From positions 1-25,331 of the forward strand of contig JBCNVA010000089.1 of the NCBI GenBank assembly GCA_039630445.1: a stretch of DNA of 25,331 bases. Direction: 5' to 3'. Under the pieces are notes generated by a model. The model was not told where the DNA came from. It searched no databases and was given only the letters and a program-made list of their open reading frames with translations. This stretch comes from HRBIN15 sp039630445. Lineage in GTDB: Bacteria > Armatimonadota > Fimbriimonadia > Fimbriimonadales > GBS-DC. Of this stretch, positions 5,741 to 14,039 are shown piece after piece (the stretch's first letter is position 1; the number at the start of each line of letters is the position of its first letter). Position numbers and translations under genes: made by a program.

Positions 5741-8413
5741 ATGAAGCGGGTCTATCTGTTTGAGGAAGGACGCGCGGATATGCGCGACCTGTTAGGCGGG
5801 AAGGGCGCGAATCTGGCGGAGATGACCAATATCGGGCTGCCTGTCCCGCCGGGCTTTACGATCACCACCGATGTGTGCCGCGACTATATGCGGCGCGGGC
5901 GACTGCCCGATGATTTGATGGAGGAGGTGCGCGAAAAGCTGCATGAAGTGGAGCAGCGGGTGGGCAAACGCTTTGGCGACCCCAGCAATCCGCTGCTGGT
6001 TTCCGTGCGCTCTGGCGCGAAATTCTCCATGCCCGGCATGATGGACACGATTCTCAACTTGGGGCTAAATGACCGCACTGCCCAAGGCATGATCCGCCTG
6101 ACCGACAATCCGCGCTTCGTGTACGACGCCTACCGCCGATTCATCATGATGTTCAGCGATGTGGTGCTGGACATTCCCAAGAAGCTGTTCGAGGAGCGGT
6201 TCAGCGAACTCAAGGCGCGTCTGGGCGTGACTCAGGATACCGAAGTGCCTGCCGACGCACTCCAAAAACTGGTAGAGGAGTTCAAGCAGATCGTGCGCGA
6301 GCATGGCAAAGAGTTCCCGCAAGACCCATATGTGCAACTGGAGATGGCGATCGAGGCAGTGTTCCGCTCGTGGAACAACGAGCGGGCAGTAGTCTACCGC
6401 GAGCGCGAGAAAATCCCGCACGATCTGGGCACGGCATGCAATGTGCAAGCGATGGTGTTTGGCAACATGGGGGACGATTCGGGCACGGGCGTAGCCTTCA
6501 CGCGCGATCCCGCGACAGGTGAGAAGGTGCTGTATGGCGAGTTCCTGCCGAATGCGCAGGGCGAGGATGTGGTGGCGGGCATCCGCACGCCCTTGCCACT
6601 CGACGCGCTGCGCGAGCGCATGCCGCAGGTGTATCAGGAGTTCCTCGAGATTGCCGACCGCCTGGAACGCCACTATCGCGATATGATGGATCTGGAGTTC
6701 ACCATCGAGCGGGGACGGCTCTGGATGCTGCAGTGTCGGGTGGGCAAGCGCACGGGACGCGCGGCGGTCAAAATCGCGGTGGACATGGTGCATGAGGGAC
6801 TGATTGGGCGCGACGAGGCGGTGCTGCGCGTCTCGCCCAGCCATCTGGATCAGGTGCTGCATCCCCATCTGGATGAGAGAGCACTTGCTACAGGCGAGTA
6901 CCCCCTGATCGCGCAGGGGCTGGGCGCATCCCCAGGCGCTGCTGGCGGACGTGCCGTGTTCGATGCGAAACGCGCGATGGAGCTGGGCAAAACGGAGCCT
7001 GTGATTCTGGTGCGCCCCGAGACGAACCCCGATGATGTGGGCGGGATGCTCGCCGCCAAAGGCATCCTCACGGAGCGGGGCGGCATGACCAGCCACGCCG
7101 CCGTAGTCGCCCGCGGTTTTGGCATCCCCTGCGTCGTCGGCTGCGAAGCGATCCATGTGGACGAGGAGAACGCCCTGTTCACCGTGGAGGTGAATGGGGA
7201 GACCCTCACCGTGCGCGAGGGTGATTATATCACTATCGATGGTACGACGGGCAAGGTCTATCTGGGTGCTGTGCCTACTCAAGAGCCTGAAATCACCGAC
7301 GAGATGAACATCTTGCTCAACTGGGCAGACCAGTTCCGCCGCCTGCGCGTGCGGGCGAACGCCGACACCCCGCAAGATGCTGCCAAAGCCTTAGCGTTCG
7401 GCGCGGAGGGCATCGGCTTAGCCCGCACGGAGCATATGTTTTTCGGCGAGGAACGGCTGCCCATCATGCAAGAGATGATCCTCGCCAAGACCGCCAAGGA
7501 GCGGCGGGAGGCGCTGTCGCGCCTGCTGCCCTTCCAGCGCGAGGACTTTCTCGGTATCTTTGAAGTGATGCGGGGGCTGCCCGTCACCATCCGCCTGATC
7601 GACCCGCCCCTGCACGAGTTCCTGCCCCGCTATGAGGACTTGCTGCGCGAGGTGGTCACGCTGGAGCTGACCGCGTCCGATTCGCCCGAGTTAGCCGAGA
7701 AGCGTCGCCTACTCCAGCGCGTGGAAGAGCTGCACGAAGCGAACCCGATGCTGGGGCTGCGCGGCGTGCGCCTGTCGATCCTTTACCCCGAAGTCGTGGA
7801 GATGCAGGTGACGGCAATCATGGAAGCCGCTGCTGAAGCCCAGCGCCGCGGCTACGACCCCCATGTGGAGATTATGATCCCGCTGGTGGGGCATGTCAAC
7901 GAGCTAAAGATAGTGCGCGACAATCTGGAGCGCATTGCCAAAGAGGTAATGGCGCACGAAGGCGTGCGAATCGATTACAAGTTCGGCACGATGATCGAGA
8001 TCCCGCGCGCGGCGCTGACCGCCGACGAAATCGCGCGGCATACCCAGTTCTTTTCCTTTGGCACGAACGACTTGACGCAGACCGTGTTTGGCTTCAGCCG
8101 TGACGACGCCGAGGGCAAGTTCCTCGCCTACTATGTGGAGCAGAAAATCCTGCCCGAAAACCCCTTCGTCACGCTGGATCGGGAAGGGGTAGGCAAGCTG
8201 ATCGAGATGGCGGTGCGAGCAGGGCGCGCTGCACGACGCGAACTGAAAATCGGTATCTGCGGCGAGCATGGGGGCGATCCCGCCTCCATCGAGTTCTTCC
8301 ACGCGCTGGGACTGGATTATGTCAGCTGCTCGCCCTATCGCGTGCCGATTGCCCGATTGGCAGCTGCCCAAGCCGCCCTGCGCCGCCGCGTTGCCGTAAC
8401 CGTGGATAAATAG
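5741..8413 (+). CDS. ppdK: Pyruvate, phosphate dikinase
   Basis: This 890-residue enzyme interconverts pyruvate, ATP and Pi with PEP, AMP and PPi in the cytoplasm. The order is an ATP-grasp nucleotide domain (about 1-340, with GGKGANLAEM at the start and VSVRSGAKFSMPGMMDT), a swivelling phosphohistidine domain with H452 in GGMTSHAAV, and a C-terminal TIM barrel that binds pyruvate, with GTNDLTQ and catalytic C840 in GICGEHGGDP. Length and all catalytic residues match the bacterial family. It has a strong AGGAGG ribosome site. The PP2C phosphatase gene begins 2 bp after its stop. PPDK is often used for PPi-linked glycolysis or gluconeogenesis; direction in this organism cannot be told. I saw no PPDK regulatory protein (DUF299) gene in the window. 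Confidence 0.98.
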   Translation: MKRVYLFEEGRADMRDLLGGKGANLAEMTNIGLPVPPGFTITTDVCRDYMRRGRLPDDLMEEVREKLHEVEQRVGKRFGDPSNPLLVSVRSGAKFSMPGMMDTILNLGLNDRTAQGMIRLTDNPRFVYDAYRRFIMMFSDVVLDIPKKLFEERFSELKARLGVTQDTEVPADALQKLVEEFKQIVREHGKEFPQDPYVQLEMAIEAVFRSWNNERAVVYREREKIPHDLGTACNVQAMVFGNMGDDSGTGVAFTRDPATGEKVLYGEFLPNAQGEDVVAGIRTPLPLDALRERMPQVYQEFLEIADRLERHYRDMMDLEFTIERGRLWMLQCRVGKRTGRAAVKIAVDMVHEGLIGRDEAVLRVSPSHLDQVLHPHLDERALATGEYPLIAQGLGASPGAAGGRAVFDAKRAMELGKTEPVILVRPETNPDDVGGMLAAKGILTERGGMTSHAAVVARGFGIPCVVGCEAIHVDEENALFTVEVNGETLTVREGDYITIDGTTGKVYLGAVPTQEPEITDEMNILLNWADQFRRLRVRANADTPQDAAKALAFGAEGIGLARTEHMFFGEERLPIMQEMILAKTAKERREALSRLLPFQREDFLGIFEVMRGLPVTIRLIDPPLHEFLPRYEDLLREVVTLELTASDSPELAEKRRLLQRVEELHEANPMLGLRGVRLSILYPEVVEMQVTAIMEAAAEAQRRGYDPHVEIMIPLVGHVNELKIVRDNLERIAKEVMAHEGVRIDYKFGTMIEIPRAALTADEIARHTQFFSFGTNDLTQTVFGFSRDDAEGKFLAYYVEQKILPENPFVTLDREGVGKLIEMAVRAGRAARRELKIGICGEHGGDPASIEFFHALGLDYVSCSPYRVPIARLAAAQAALRRRVAVTVDK

Positions 8414-8415
8414 CC

Positions 8416-9264
8416 ATGCATGAGGAGATCACCGCTGAGTTGAGCCTTGAACAGCTGCAGTCCGCGCCTGCGGAGCCGCTGCGTGTGCTGCCCATCGTGA
8501 AGTTCGTCGCCCGCAGCGAAATCGGCAAGGTCCGCGAGAACAACGAGGACAAGTTCGACTTCTACGAGCCAGACGAACCGGAGCGGCTCGCCGCGCGCGG
8601 CAGCGTCTATCTGGTCTGCGACGGCATGGGCGGGCACGAAGCGGGGCAAATCGCCAGCGAGCTGGCATCCAAGCTGTTCCTGCACCATTACTACCACAGC
8701 GACGGCACGCCCCAGGACGCCGCTGAACGCGCCGTGCTGCAAGCCCACACTTACATCCAGCGCATGGGGCTGTCCATCCCCTCGCGCCGTGATATGGGCA
8801 CGACGCTCACCGCGCTCATCCTACGGCAGGAGGAGGGTATCTTGGTGCATGTGGGCGATAGCCGTTGCTACCGCCTGCGCAACGGCGAGCTGCAGCAACT
8901 CACGCGCGACCATACCCTCGTGCAAGAGTGGGTGGCGCAGGGCTTGCTGCCGCCTGACGCCGCGCGTTATCACCCCTACAGCAGCGTCATCACCCAAGCG
9001 ATCGGCGTAGAAGGGGAACGGGGTCCCCTCAAGCCCGATATCGAGACTTTCCCCCTGCAAGAGGGCGACCTCTTTCTGCTCTGCTCCGATGGCTTGACCG
9101 ATATGCTGGAGGATGCCGAAATCGCCGAGATCCTGCGCACCCAACTACCTACCCAAGCCGCGTGGACGCTTGTCGACCGCGCTTTGGCTGAAGGCGGACG
9201 CGATAACATCACTGTGGTGCTGGTGCAAATCCGTGAACTCAGGCGAGTAGCGGACGGCGAATAG
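8416..9264 (+). CDS. PP2C-family serine/threonine protein phosphatase
   Basis: This 282-residue, Mn/Mg-dependent phosphatase is of the Stp1/PrpC type. PP2C motifs appear in order: VRENNED (39-45), VCDGMGGHEAG with metal ligand D69, DMGTTLTAL (126-133), VGDSRCYRLRNGEL, LCSDGLTDML with D225, and GGRDNITVV with D263. A roughly 30-residue N-terminal extension (MHEEITAELSLEQLQS...) precedes the catalytic core and is unassigned. There is no transmembrane segment, so it is cytosolic. It starts 2 bp after ppdK and is almost surely cotranscribed with it. No Ser/Thr kinase lies in the window, so its substrate is unknown; a role in reversing phosphorylation of PPDK is only a suggestion from position. 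Confidence 0.95.
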   Translation: MHEEITAELSLEQLQSAPAEPLRVLPIVKFVARSEIGKVRENNEDKFDFYEPDEPERLAARGSVYLVCDGMGGHEAGQIASELASKLFLHHYYHSDGTPQDAAERAVLQAHTYIQRMGLSIPSRRDMGTTLTALILRQEEGILVHVGDSRCYRLRNGELQQLTRDHTLVQEWVAQGLLPPDAARYHPYSSVITQAIGVEGERGPLKPDIETFPLQEGDLFLLCSDGLTDMLEDAEIAEILRTQLPTQAAWTLVDRALAEGGRDNITVVLVQIRELRRVADGE

Positions 9265-9295
9265 AGAGCCTGCCAGATTGGGATCGCCTAAAGGG

Positions 9296-9301
9296 TAGAA
9301 T
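9296..9301 (+). promoter_or_regulatory. Putative -10 box directly upstream of aspS
   Basis: TAGAAT preceded by GGG, with only 6 nt (TCGACG) to the ATG at 9308, which predicts a leaderless or nearly leaderless mRNA. No Shine-Dalgarno sequence fits between them. Confidence 0.45.
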
Positions 9302-9307
9302 TCGACG

Positions 9308-11095
9308 ATGAGTTCGTGGAAACGAACCCACTTTTGCGGTGAGTTGCGTCCCGAGCATGTAGGGCAGATAGTGCGCCTAAACGGCTGGGTGCATCGCCTG
9401 CGCGACCTGGGTGGGCTGATCTTTATCGATATGCGCGACCGCACAGGGCTGGTGCAGGTGGTGTTCGACCCAGGGATTGACCCTGCGCTGCACGCGTGCG
9501 CGGGCGACCTGCGTGTGGAATACTGCATCGGCATCGAGGGTGAGGTGCGTCGTCGACGCCCTGGCGCCGAGAACCCCAAACTACCCACTGGCGAGATCGA
9601 GGTGTTCGCGCATAGCCTAACGGTGTTCAACCCCTCGCGCACACCGCCCTTCCCGATCAACGAGGAACGGCTGGAGGTAGACGAGAACCTCCGACTCCGC
9701 TATCGCTATCTCGATCTGCGCCGCCCCGCGATGTACCGACGGCTGGAACTGCGCCACCGTGTGGTCAAATACATCCGCGACTTCCTCTCGGCACGGGGCT
9801 TTCTGGAGGTGGAGACGCCGATCCTGATCAAAAGCACGCCTGAAGGTGCACGCGACTACCTGGTGCCCAGCCGCCTCTACCCAGGCAAGTTCTATGCGCT
9901 GCCCCAATCGCCCCAGCAACTGAAGCAGCTGCTGATGGTCGCAGGCGTGGAGCGCTATTTCCAGATTGCCCGCTGCTTCCGTGACGAGGATCCGCGTGCC
10001 GACCGCCAGCCCGAGTTCACTCAGCTCGATCTGGAGATGTCGTTCGTGGAGCGCGACGACATCCTGAACCTGATCGAGGAGCTGTTCATCGGCATCGTAG
10101 AGGAGTGCAGCGACAAGCGCGTGCTGAAACCCTTCCCGCGCCTGACCTATGAGGAGGCGATTGCCCGCTACGGCACGGACAAGCCCGACCTGCGCTTCGG
10201 CATGGAACTCATCGATCTGACCGACCTGCTGCGCGAGACGGGCTTTCAGGCGTTCCGTTCGGTGATCGAGAGCGGGGGCATCGTGAAAGCAATCGTGATG
10301 CCCGACTGTGCGGGTTACTCGCGCAAGGAGTGGGACGAACTCGGCGAGTTTGTGAAGCGGTTCGGTGCAAAAGGGTTAGCACCGATCGCACTGACCGAGG
10401 AGGGCGTGCGCTCACCGATCGCCAAGTTCCTGAGTGAGGAGGAGCTGCAAGGTATTCTCGCGCGTACTGGTGCGAAAACAGGCGATCTCATTGGCATCGT
10501 GGCAGACCAGCCAAAGGTGGTGCACAACGCGCTCGGACGCCTGCGCCAGCGGATGGGCGAACGCCTGCAACTGGCAGACCCGAACCTGATGGCGTTCGCT
10601 TGGATACTGGACTTCCCTCTGCTGGAGTGGAACGAGGAGGAGAACCGCTGGGACCCGCCACACCATCCATTCACCGCCCCGCGTGAGGAGGACATCCCTC
10701 TGCTGGAGAGCGATCCGGGCAAGGTGCGTGCCCAGTGCTACGACCTCGTCTGCAACGGTCACGAGCTGGCAAGCGGCAGCATCCGTATCCATCGGCGCGA
10801 CCTGCAGGACAAAATCTTTCGCCTGCTGGGCTATACGGATGAGGAGATAAAGGAGCGCTTCGGGCATCTGCTGGAGGCGTTTGAGTACGGTGCGCCGCCG
10901 CATGGCGGGATCGCACCAGGCATCGACCGTCTGGTAATGCTGCTTACGGGCGACGAGACCATTCGGAATGTGATTGCCTTCCCGAAAAACACCGCGATGG
11001 TCGATGTGATGTTCGGTGCGCCCGCGCCCGTCAGCGAGGAGCAACTCCGCGAGCTGCATATTCGCATCGTGCTGGACGAGAATGATAAAACTTAG
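9308..11095 (+). CDS. aspS: Aspartyl-tRNA synthetase
   Basis: This 595-residue bacterial-type class II synthetase charges tRNA with aspartate. It has an N-terminal OB-fold anticodon-binding domain (about 1-110, LNGWVHRLRDLGGLIFIDMR), the class II catalytic core with motif 2 FRDED (R225) and QPEFTQLDLEMSF, the GAD insertion typical of bacterial enzymes (about 290-420), and motif 3 GIDR with R541. L34 in RDLGG matches discriminating enzymes; non-discriminating ones, which also form Asp-tRNA(Asn), often have His there. That specificity call is inference. Its last 14 nt overlap ispE. A TAGAAT box sits 6 nt before the ATG. Length and motifs are normal. Confidence 0.97.
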   Translation: MSSWKRTHFCGELRPEHVGQIVRLNGWVHRLRDLGGLIFIDMRDRTGLVQVVFDPGIDPALHACAGDLRVEYCIGIEGEVRRRRPGAENPKLPTGEIEVFAHSLTVFNPSRTPPFPINEERLEVDENLRLRYRYLDLRRPAMYRRLELRHRVVKYIRDFLSARGFLEVETPILIKSTPEGARDYLVPSRLYPGKFYALPQSPQQLKQLLMVAGVERYFQIARCFRDEDPRADRQPEFTQLDLEMSFVERDDILNLIEELFIGIVEECSDKRVLKPFPRLTYEEAIARYGTDKPDLRFGMELIDLTDLLRETGFQAFRSVIESGGIVKAIVMPDCAGYSRKEWDELGEFVKRFGAKGLAPIALTEEGVRSPIAKFLSEEELQGILARTGAKTGDLIGIVADQPKVVHNALGRLRQRMGERLQLADPNLMAFAWILDFPLLEWNEEENRWDPPHHPFTAPREEDIPLLESDPGKVRAQCYDLVCNGHELASGSIRIHRRDLQDKIFRLLGYTDEEIKERFGHLLEAFEYGAPPHGGIAPGIDRLVMLLTGDETIRNVIAFPKNTAMVDVMFGAPAPVSEEQLRELHIRIVLDENDKT

Positions 11096-11945
11096 TGCCC
11101 CCGCGAAGATTAACCTCACTTTAGAGGTACTGGCACGCCGCGAAGATGGCTACCACGAGATTGCCAGCATCATGCACACGCTCAGCCTGCACGACACGCT
11201 GATACTGACCCCTGTTGCAGCCCCCGCCAAGCGCATCTGCATCGAGGTGGAGGGGTTCGATGTGCCGACTGACGAGCGCAATCTGGTCTGGCGGGCGTTG
11301 GAGACAGTAGGGGCGCTGGCGGGGGAGGTCGGTAGGAGCGATTACGAGGGCTGGTGGGTGCGCCTCATCAAGCGGATCCCGACAGAGGCAGGGTTAGGCG
11401 GGGGCAGCAGCGACGCCGCTGCGATCCTGCGCCATTTTTGCCTTCCACCTGAAGCCGCATTCCAGCTCGGCGCCGATGTGCCCTTTTTCCTGAACGGTGC
11501 GTGCGCTCGTGTGGATGGGCGGGGTGAGCTGGTGAAGCCATTGCCCGCCTTGCCTCCCTTCTGGTGGGTGCTTGCCAAGCCCATGGAGGTGGGCGTTTCT
11601 ACCGCGTGGGCGTATGCTCAGTTTGAATGCCCACCAATCGAATCAGCCAAGCCACCTCATCGGACGAACTGGCTGGAGCAAGCCATTCGGGAAGGCACGC
11701 TCCACACGCCTGGGGATCTCGTGCCACTGCTGCACAACGATTTTGAAGCGGTGGTGCTGCCCGTGTTTGAACCTTTACGGCGGTTGCGAACGCGCATGGA
11801 GCAGCTGGGCGCACTGCGCGTGCTGCTCTGCGGTAGTGGCGCGGCACAGGCAGCGCTCTGCCCTTCTCAAACTGTCGCTAAGCAGATGGCGGAAGCACTC
11901 CGCACGGACGGCTACTGGGCAGAAGCCGTGCAACTTGGGTTATAA
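11082..11945 (+). CDS. ispE: 4-diphosphocytidyl-2-C-methyl-D-erythritol kinase
   Basis: This 287-residue GHMP kinase phosphorylates CDP-methylerythritol in the MEP pathway of isoprenoid synthesis. It has the family start KLSAPAKINLTLEVL with catalytic K9, GYHEIASIMHTLSLHD, the phosphate-binding loop EAGLGGGSSDAAA and catalytic D132 in LGADVPFFL. The C-terminal glycine motif is GSGAAQAAL, more degenerate than the usual GSGPTVF. The ATG at 11082 is chosen because the protein then begins exactly at the family N-terminus; upstream residues in the open frame read aspS sequence out of frame. The start lies inside aspS (14-nt overlap), implying translational coupling. Its last codons (CTT GGG TTA TAA) belong to the left direct repeat of the repeat cluster at 11931-12177, so the present stop codon may have come with that event. 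Confidence 0.94.
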   Translation: MIKLSAPAKINLTLEVLARREDGYHEIASIMHTLSLHDTLILTPVAAPAKRICIEVEGFDVPTDERNLVWRALETVGALAGEVGRSDYEGWWVRLIKRIPTEAGLGGGSSDAAAILRHFCLPPEAAFQLGADVPFFLNGACARVDGRGELVKPLPALPPFWWVLAKPMEVGVSTAWAYAQFECPPIESAKPPHRTNWLEQAIREGTLHTPGDLVPLLHNDFEAVVLPVFEPLRRLRTRMEQLGALRVLLCGSGAAQAALCPSQTVAKQMAEALRTDGYWAEAVQLGL

Positions 11946-12177
11946 TAACTCAAGTTGCCACCTATTGCTTTTGAGCAGGCGAGATTCCTCGCTTCGCTCG
12001 GAATGACAGGGCTTTGCTCGGAATGACAACACCAACCTTGTGAAAACGGACCTGTCATTCCGAGCCGAAGGCGAGGAATCTGAGACCCCTCACTGCGTTC
12101 GGGGTGACAGACCAAACGCTTGTCATACCGAGCCGAAGGCGAGGAATCTCAGATAGGTGGCAAGTTGGGTTATAATA
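11931..12177. repeat. MITE-like cluster of inverted GGAATC repeats flanked by direct repeats
   Basis: The outer direct repeats CAACTTGGGTTATAATA (11931-11947) and CAAGTTGGGTTATAATA (12161-12177) match at 16 of 17 positions. Inside them are inverted ends CAAGTTGCCACCTAT (11951-11965) and ATAGGTGGCAAGTTG (12153-12167), 14 of 15 complementary. Between lie about five copies of a 29-bp unit built on TGTCATTCCGAG and GGCGAGGAATCT. They are reverse at 11981-12009, partial reverse at 12011-12028, forward at 12053-12081, reverse at 12082-12110 and forward at 12121-12149. The pair 12053-12110 can fold as one long hairpin. There is no ORF or transposase. A degenerate relative lies at 2503-2579. The structure fits a non-autonomous element or a recombination-built repeat island. 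Confidence 0.8.
12171..12176 (+). promoter_or_regulatory. Putative -10 box within the right direct repeat, driving the PQQ-dehydrogenase-like gene
   Basis: TATAAT preceded by TTGGGT, with 7 nt (ATAAGAC) to the ATG at 12184. The same box occurs in the left direct repeat at 11941-11946, at the end of ispE. It predicts a leaderless transcript. Confidence 0.5.
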
Positions 12178-12183
12178 TAAGAC

Positions 12184-13884
12184 ATGAAACAGGCAAGGCT
12201 TGGAAAGGGACTGCTTTTATCGTTGATGGCAGGCGCGCTGAGCGCGCAGACACTGGTGGATTCCTCGCTTACGGTTGAAACCGTCGTGGGCAGCGGTGTG
12301 ACGCAACCCATCGCGATAGAGTTTCTGCGCCCGGATGACCCAACTCGATTCTTTTTGCTGGAGCGCACCACTGGGCGGGTTAGGCTGGTGGAAAACGGCG
12401 TGGTGACGGCGACCGTTTTGGATCTGCCTGTGAACTACAACAGTGAACGAGGACTGCTGGGCATCGCACTCCATCCCAATTTCGCCACGAACGGCTATGT
12501 CTACCTCTACTACTCGCTCTCCAGCACAGGCAGCGACAGCAATGTGCGAACTGCATGGGTGGATAACCGTGTGGAGCGCTACACCTGGAACGGTATCGCG
12601 CTGGTGAACCCAGTGCTCATTGTATCCTTTCCAAACGATCCCTCCCAAGCAAACGGTCCAAACCACGATGGTGGGGTTATCCTGTTTGGACCTGATGGCA
12701 AGTTGTATGGCGTGACGGGTGACCTCAATCGGGGACGATTCACCAACCCGCGCATCGAGCAGAACACCAGCAGCACGGCAGTGGCGGGCGTGGGCGGCAT
12801 CTTTCGGCTCAATCCCGACGGCTCCATCCCTGCCGACAACCCCTTCATCGCGCACAGCGACCCGCGCATTCGCTGGCTGTGGGCATACGGCATTCGCAAC
12901 AGCTTCGGCATGACCTTTGATGCGCTCACAGGGAAGCTTTGGCTAACCGAAAACGGACCCGATAAGTATGACGAGATTAACCTGGTGGAGCGAGGCTTCA
13001 ACAGCGGCTGGCTCAAGATTATGGGACCTGATGCTCGCAACGCCACCTATGAGGAGAATAACTTCACCGCCTTCAACGCGGCTGATCTGGTGATGCTCCC
13101 CAACGCCTACTATGCCGACCCCATTTTCTCGTGGTTGACGCCTATTGGCGTAACCTCGATCTGCTTCCTGCGCAGTGCTCGCTTTGATCCGGGCACGCGC
13201 GATCAGGCAGTGGTCGGCGAGACGAACAACGGGCAACTCTACTTTTTCCAGATGAACGCCACACGCGACGATTTCATCCTTACAGGTTCGCTGGCAGACC
13301 GTGTGGCAGATAGCGCCACAGAGCGCAACTTGTCGCGCTGGGGTAGCGGCTGGGGCGTGGTGACCGACCTCAAAATCGGGCCCGATGGCTATCTTTATGT
13401 CTGCTCGCTTTTCGCGAACCGCGTCTACCGCATCCGCCCAGTCAACCCGCCCGCTATTCTGAACGGCAAGGTGCGGCTGGATGGACGACAGGGGTTGCCG
13501 CTGGGTGTGCCCCTTACGCTGAGGCTGATAAGCGGTAACACCGTGGTTCAGACCATCAACACCACGCTGGACGCTTACGGACGCTTCTCAGAGCGCGTCG
13601 CCACACCAGGCACCTACACCCTGAAGGCAAAGGCAGGCACCTACCTCTCGGTCAGCGTGCCGAATGTGTCCATTGCCGCACAGGGCTTCGCCTATCGCGA
13701 GCTGGCGTTCACCATTAATGGCGACCTGAATGGCGATGATGTGATTGACGACGCTGATTTGCTGGCAGTGCTGTTCGCCTTTGGTCAAACGGGTTCAGGC
13801 TTGCCAGAGGATGTAAACAACGACGGCACGGTGGACGACGCTGACCTGCTGATTGTGCTGTTTAACTTCGGTGCAGGCGGTTAA
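12184..13884 (+). CDS. Secreted PQQ-dependent sugar dehydrogenase-like beta-propeller with C-terminal dockerin-like repeats
   Basis: This 566-residue exported protein begins with a signal peptide (about 1-21, ending GALSAQ). Residues about 25-415 form a six-bladed propeller of the soluble glucose/sorbosone dehydrogenase family (PF07995), with RGLLGIALHPNF, GPNHDGGVILFGPDGKLY, RNSFGMTFD and LWLTENGPDKYDEINLV. This family oxidises sugars with PQQ, though many members are untested. An Ig-like region (about 420-510) resembles carboxypeptidase-regulatory folds: LNGKVRLDGRQGLPL to TPGTYTLKAKAGTY. The last 50 residues are two calcium-loop repeats, DLNGDDVIDDADLLAVL and DVNNDGTVDDADLLIVL. The start is supported by the signal peptide and by a TATAAT box 7 nt upstream. 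No PQQ biosynthesis genes are in view. The C-terminus may anchor or sort the protein; no cohesin partner is visible. Confidence 0.88.
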   Translation: MKQARLGKGLLLSLMAGALSAQTLVDSSLTVETVVGSGVTQPIAIEFLRPDDPTRFFLLERTTGRVRLVENGVVTATVLDLPVNYNSERGLLGIALHPNFATNGYVYLYYSLSSTGSDSNVRTAWVDNRVERYTWNGIALVNPVLIVSFPNDPSQANGPNHDGGVILFGPDGKLYGVTGDLNRGRFTNPRIEQNTSSTAVAGVGGIFRLNPDGSIPADNPFIAHSDPRIRWLWAYGIRNSFGMTFDALTGKLWLTENGPDKYDEINLVERGFNSGWLKIMGPDARNATYEENNFTAFNAADLVMLPNAYYADPIFSWLTPIGVTSICFLRSARFDPGTRDQAVVGETNNGQLYFFQMNATRDDFILTGSLADRVADSATERNLSRWGSGWGVVTDLKIGPDGYLYVCSLFANRVYRIRPVNPPAILNGKVRLDGRQGLPLGVPLTLRLISGNTVVQTINTTLDAYGRFSERVATPGTYTLKAKAGTYLSVSVPNVSIAAQGFAYRELAFTINGDLNGDDVIDDADLLAVLFAFGQTGSGLPEDVNNDGTVDDADLLIVLFNFGAGG

Positions 13885-13889
13885 AAACA

Positions 13890-13913
13890 GAGGGGGCGGC
13901 AAACCGCCCCCTC
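13890..13913 (+). terminator. GC-rich hairpin after the PQQ-dehydrogenase-like gene
   Basis: GAGGGGGCGG and CCGCCCCCTC form a perfect 10-bp stem with a CAAA loop, starting 6 nt after the stop codon. It is not followed by a clear T-run (ACCCCTTTC), so it may be a weak or factor-assisted terminator or an mRNA 3' end stabiliser. Confidence 0.6.
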
Positions 13914-13961
13914 ACCCCTTTCAGGAAGGTAAAAATGCTGCTACCCCCTTTCGCTGCCTCT

Positions 13962-14020
13962 TGCTCCATCAGAAGCTTGCGGTCTCCCTTTCAATTTTAG
14001 GGCAACCTTCTGATGGAGCA
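13962..14020. repeat. 14-bp perfect inverted repeat between convergent genes
   Basis: TGCTCCATCAGAAG (13962-13975) and CTTCTGATGGAGCA (14007-14020) are perfectly complementary, separated by 31 nt. After one mismatch the arms extend by four more pairs (TTGC/GCAA). It lies between the plus-strand propeller gene and the minus-strand Rrf2 gene. It could be a bidirectional terminator, a protein-binding site or the ends of a very small element. Confidence 0.75.
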
Positions 14021-14039
14021 TGCAGCAACTTTTGTGCCG

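Noticed and set aside
6065..7375. Long minus-strand open frame of 436 codons inside ppdK
   Set aside because: It is a codon-bias shadow of ppdK in GC-rich DNA; the peptide is rich in H, Q and R and lacks any domain.
13935..14000. 21-codon frame with an AGGAAGG site between two hairpins
   Set aside because: Composition follows the repeat sequence, the peptide has no recognisable features, and such a frame can arise by chance. It is noted only with the inverted repeat.
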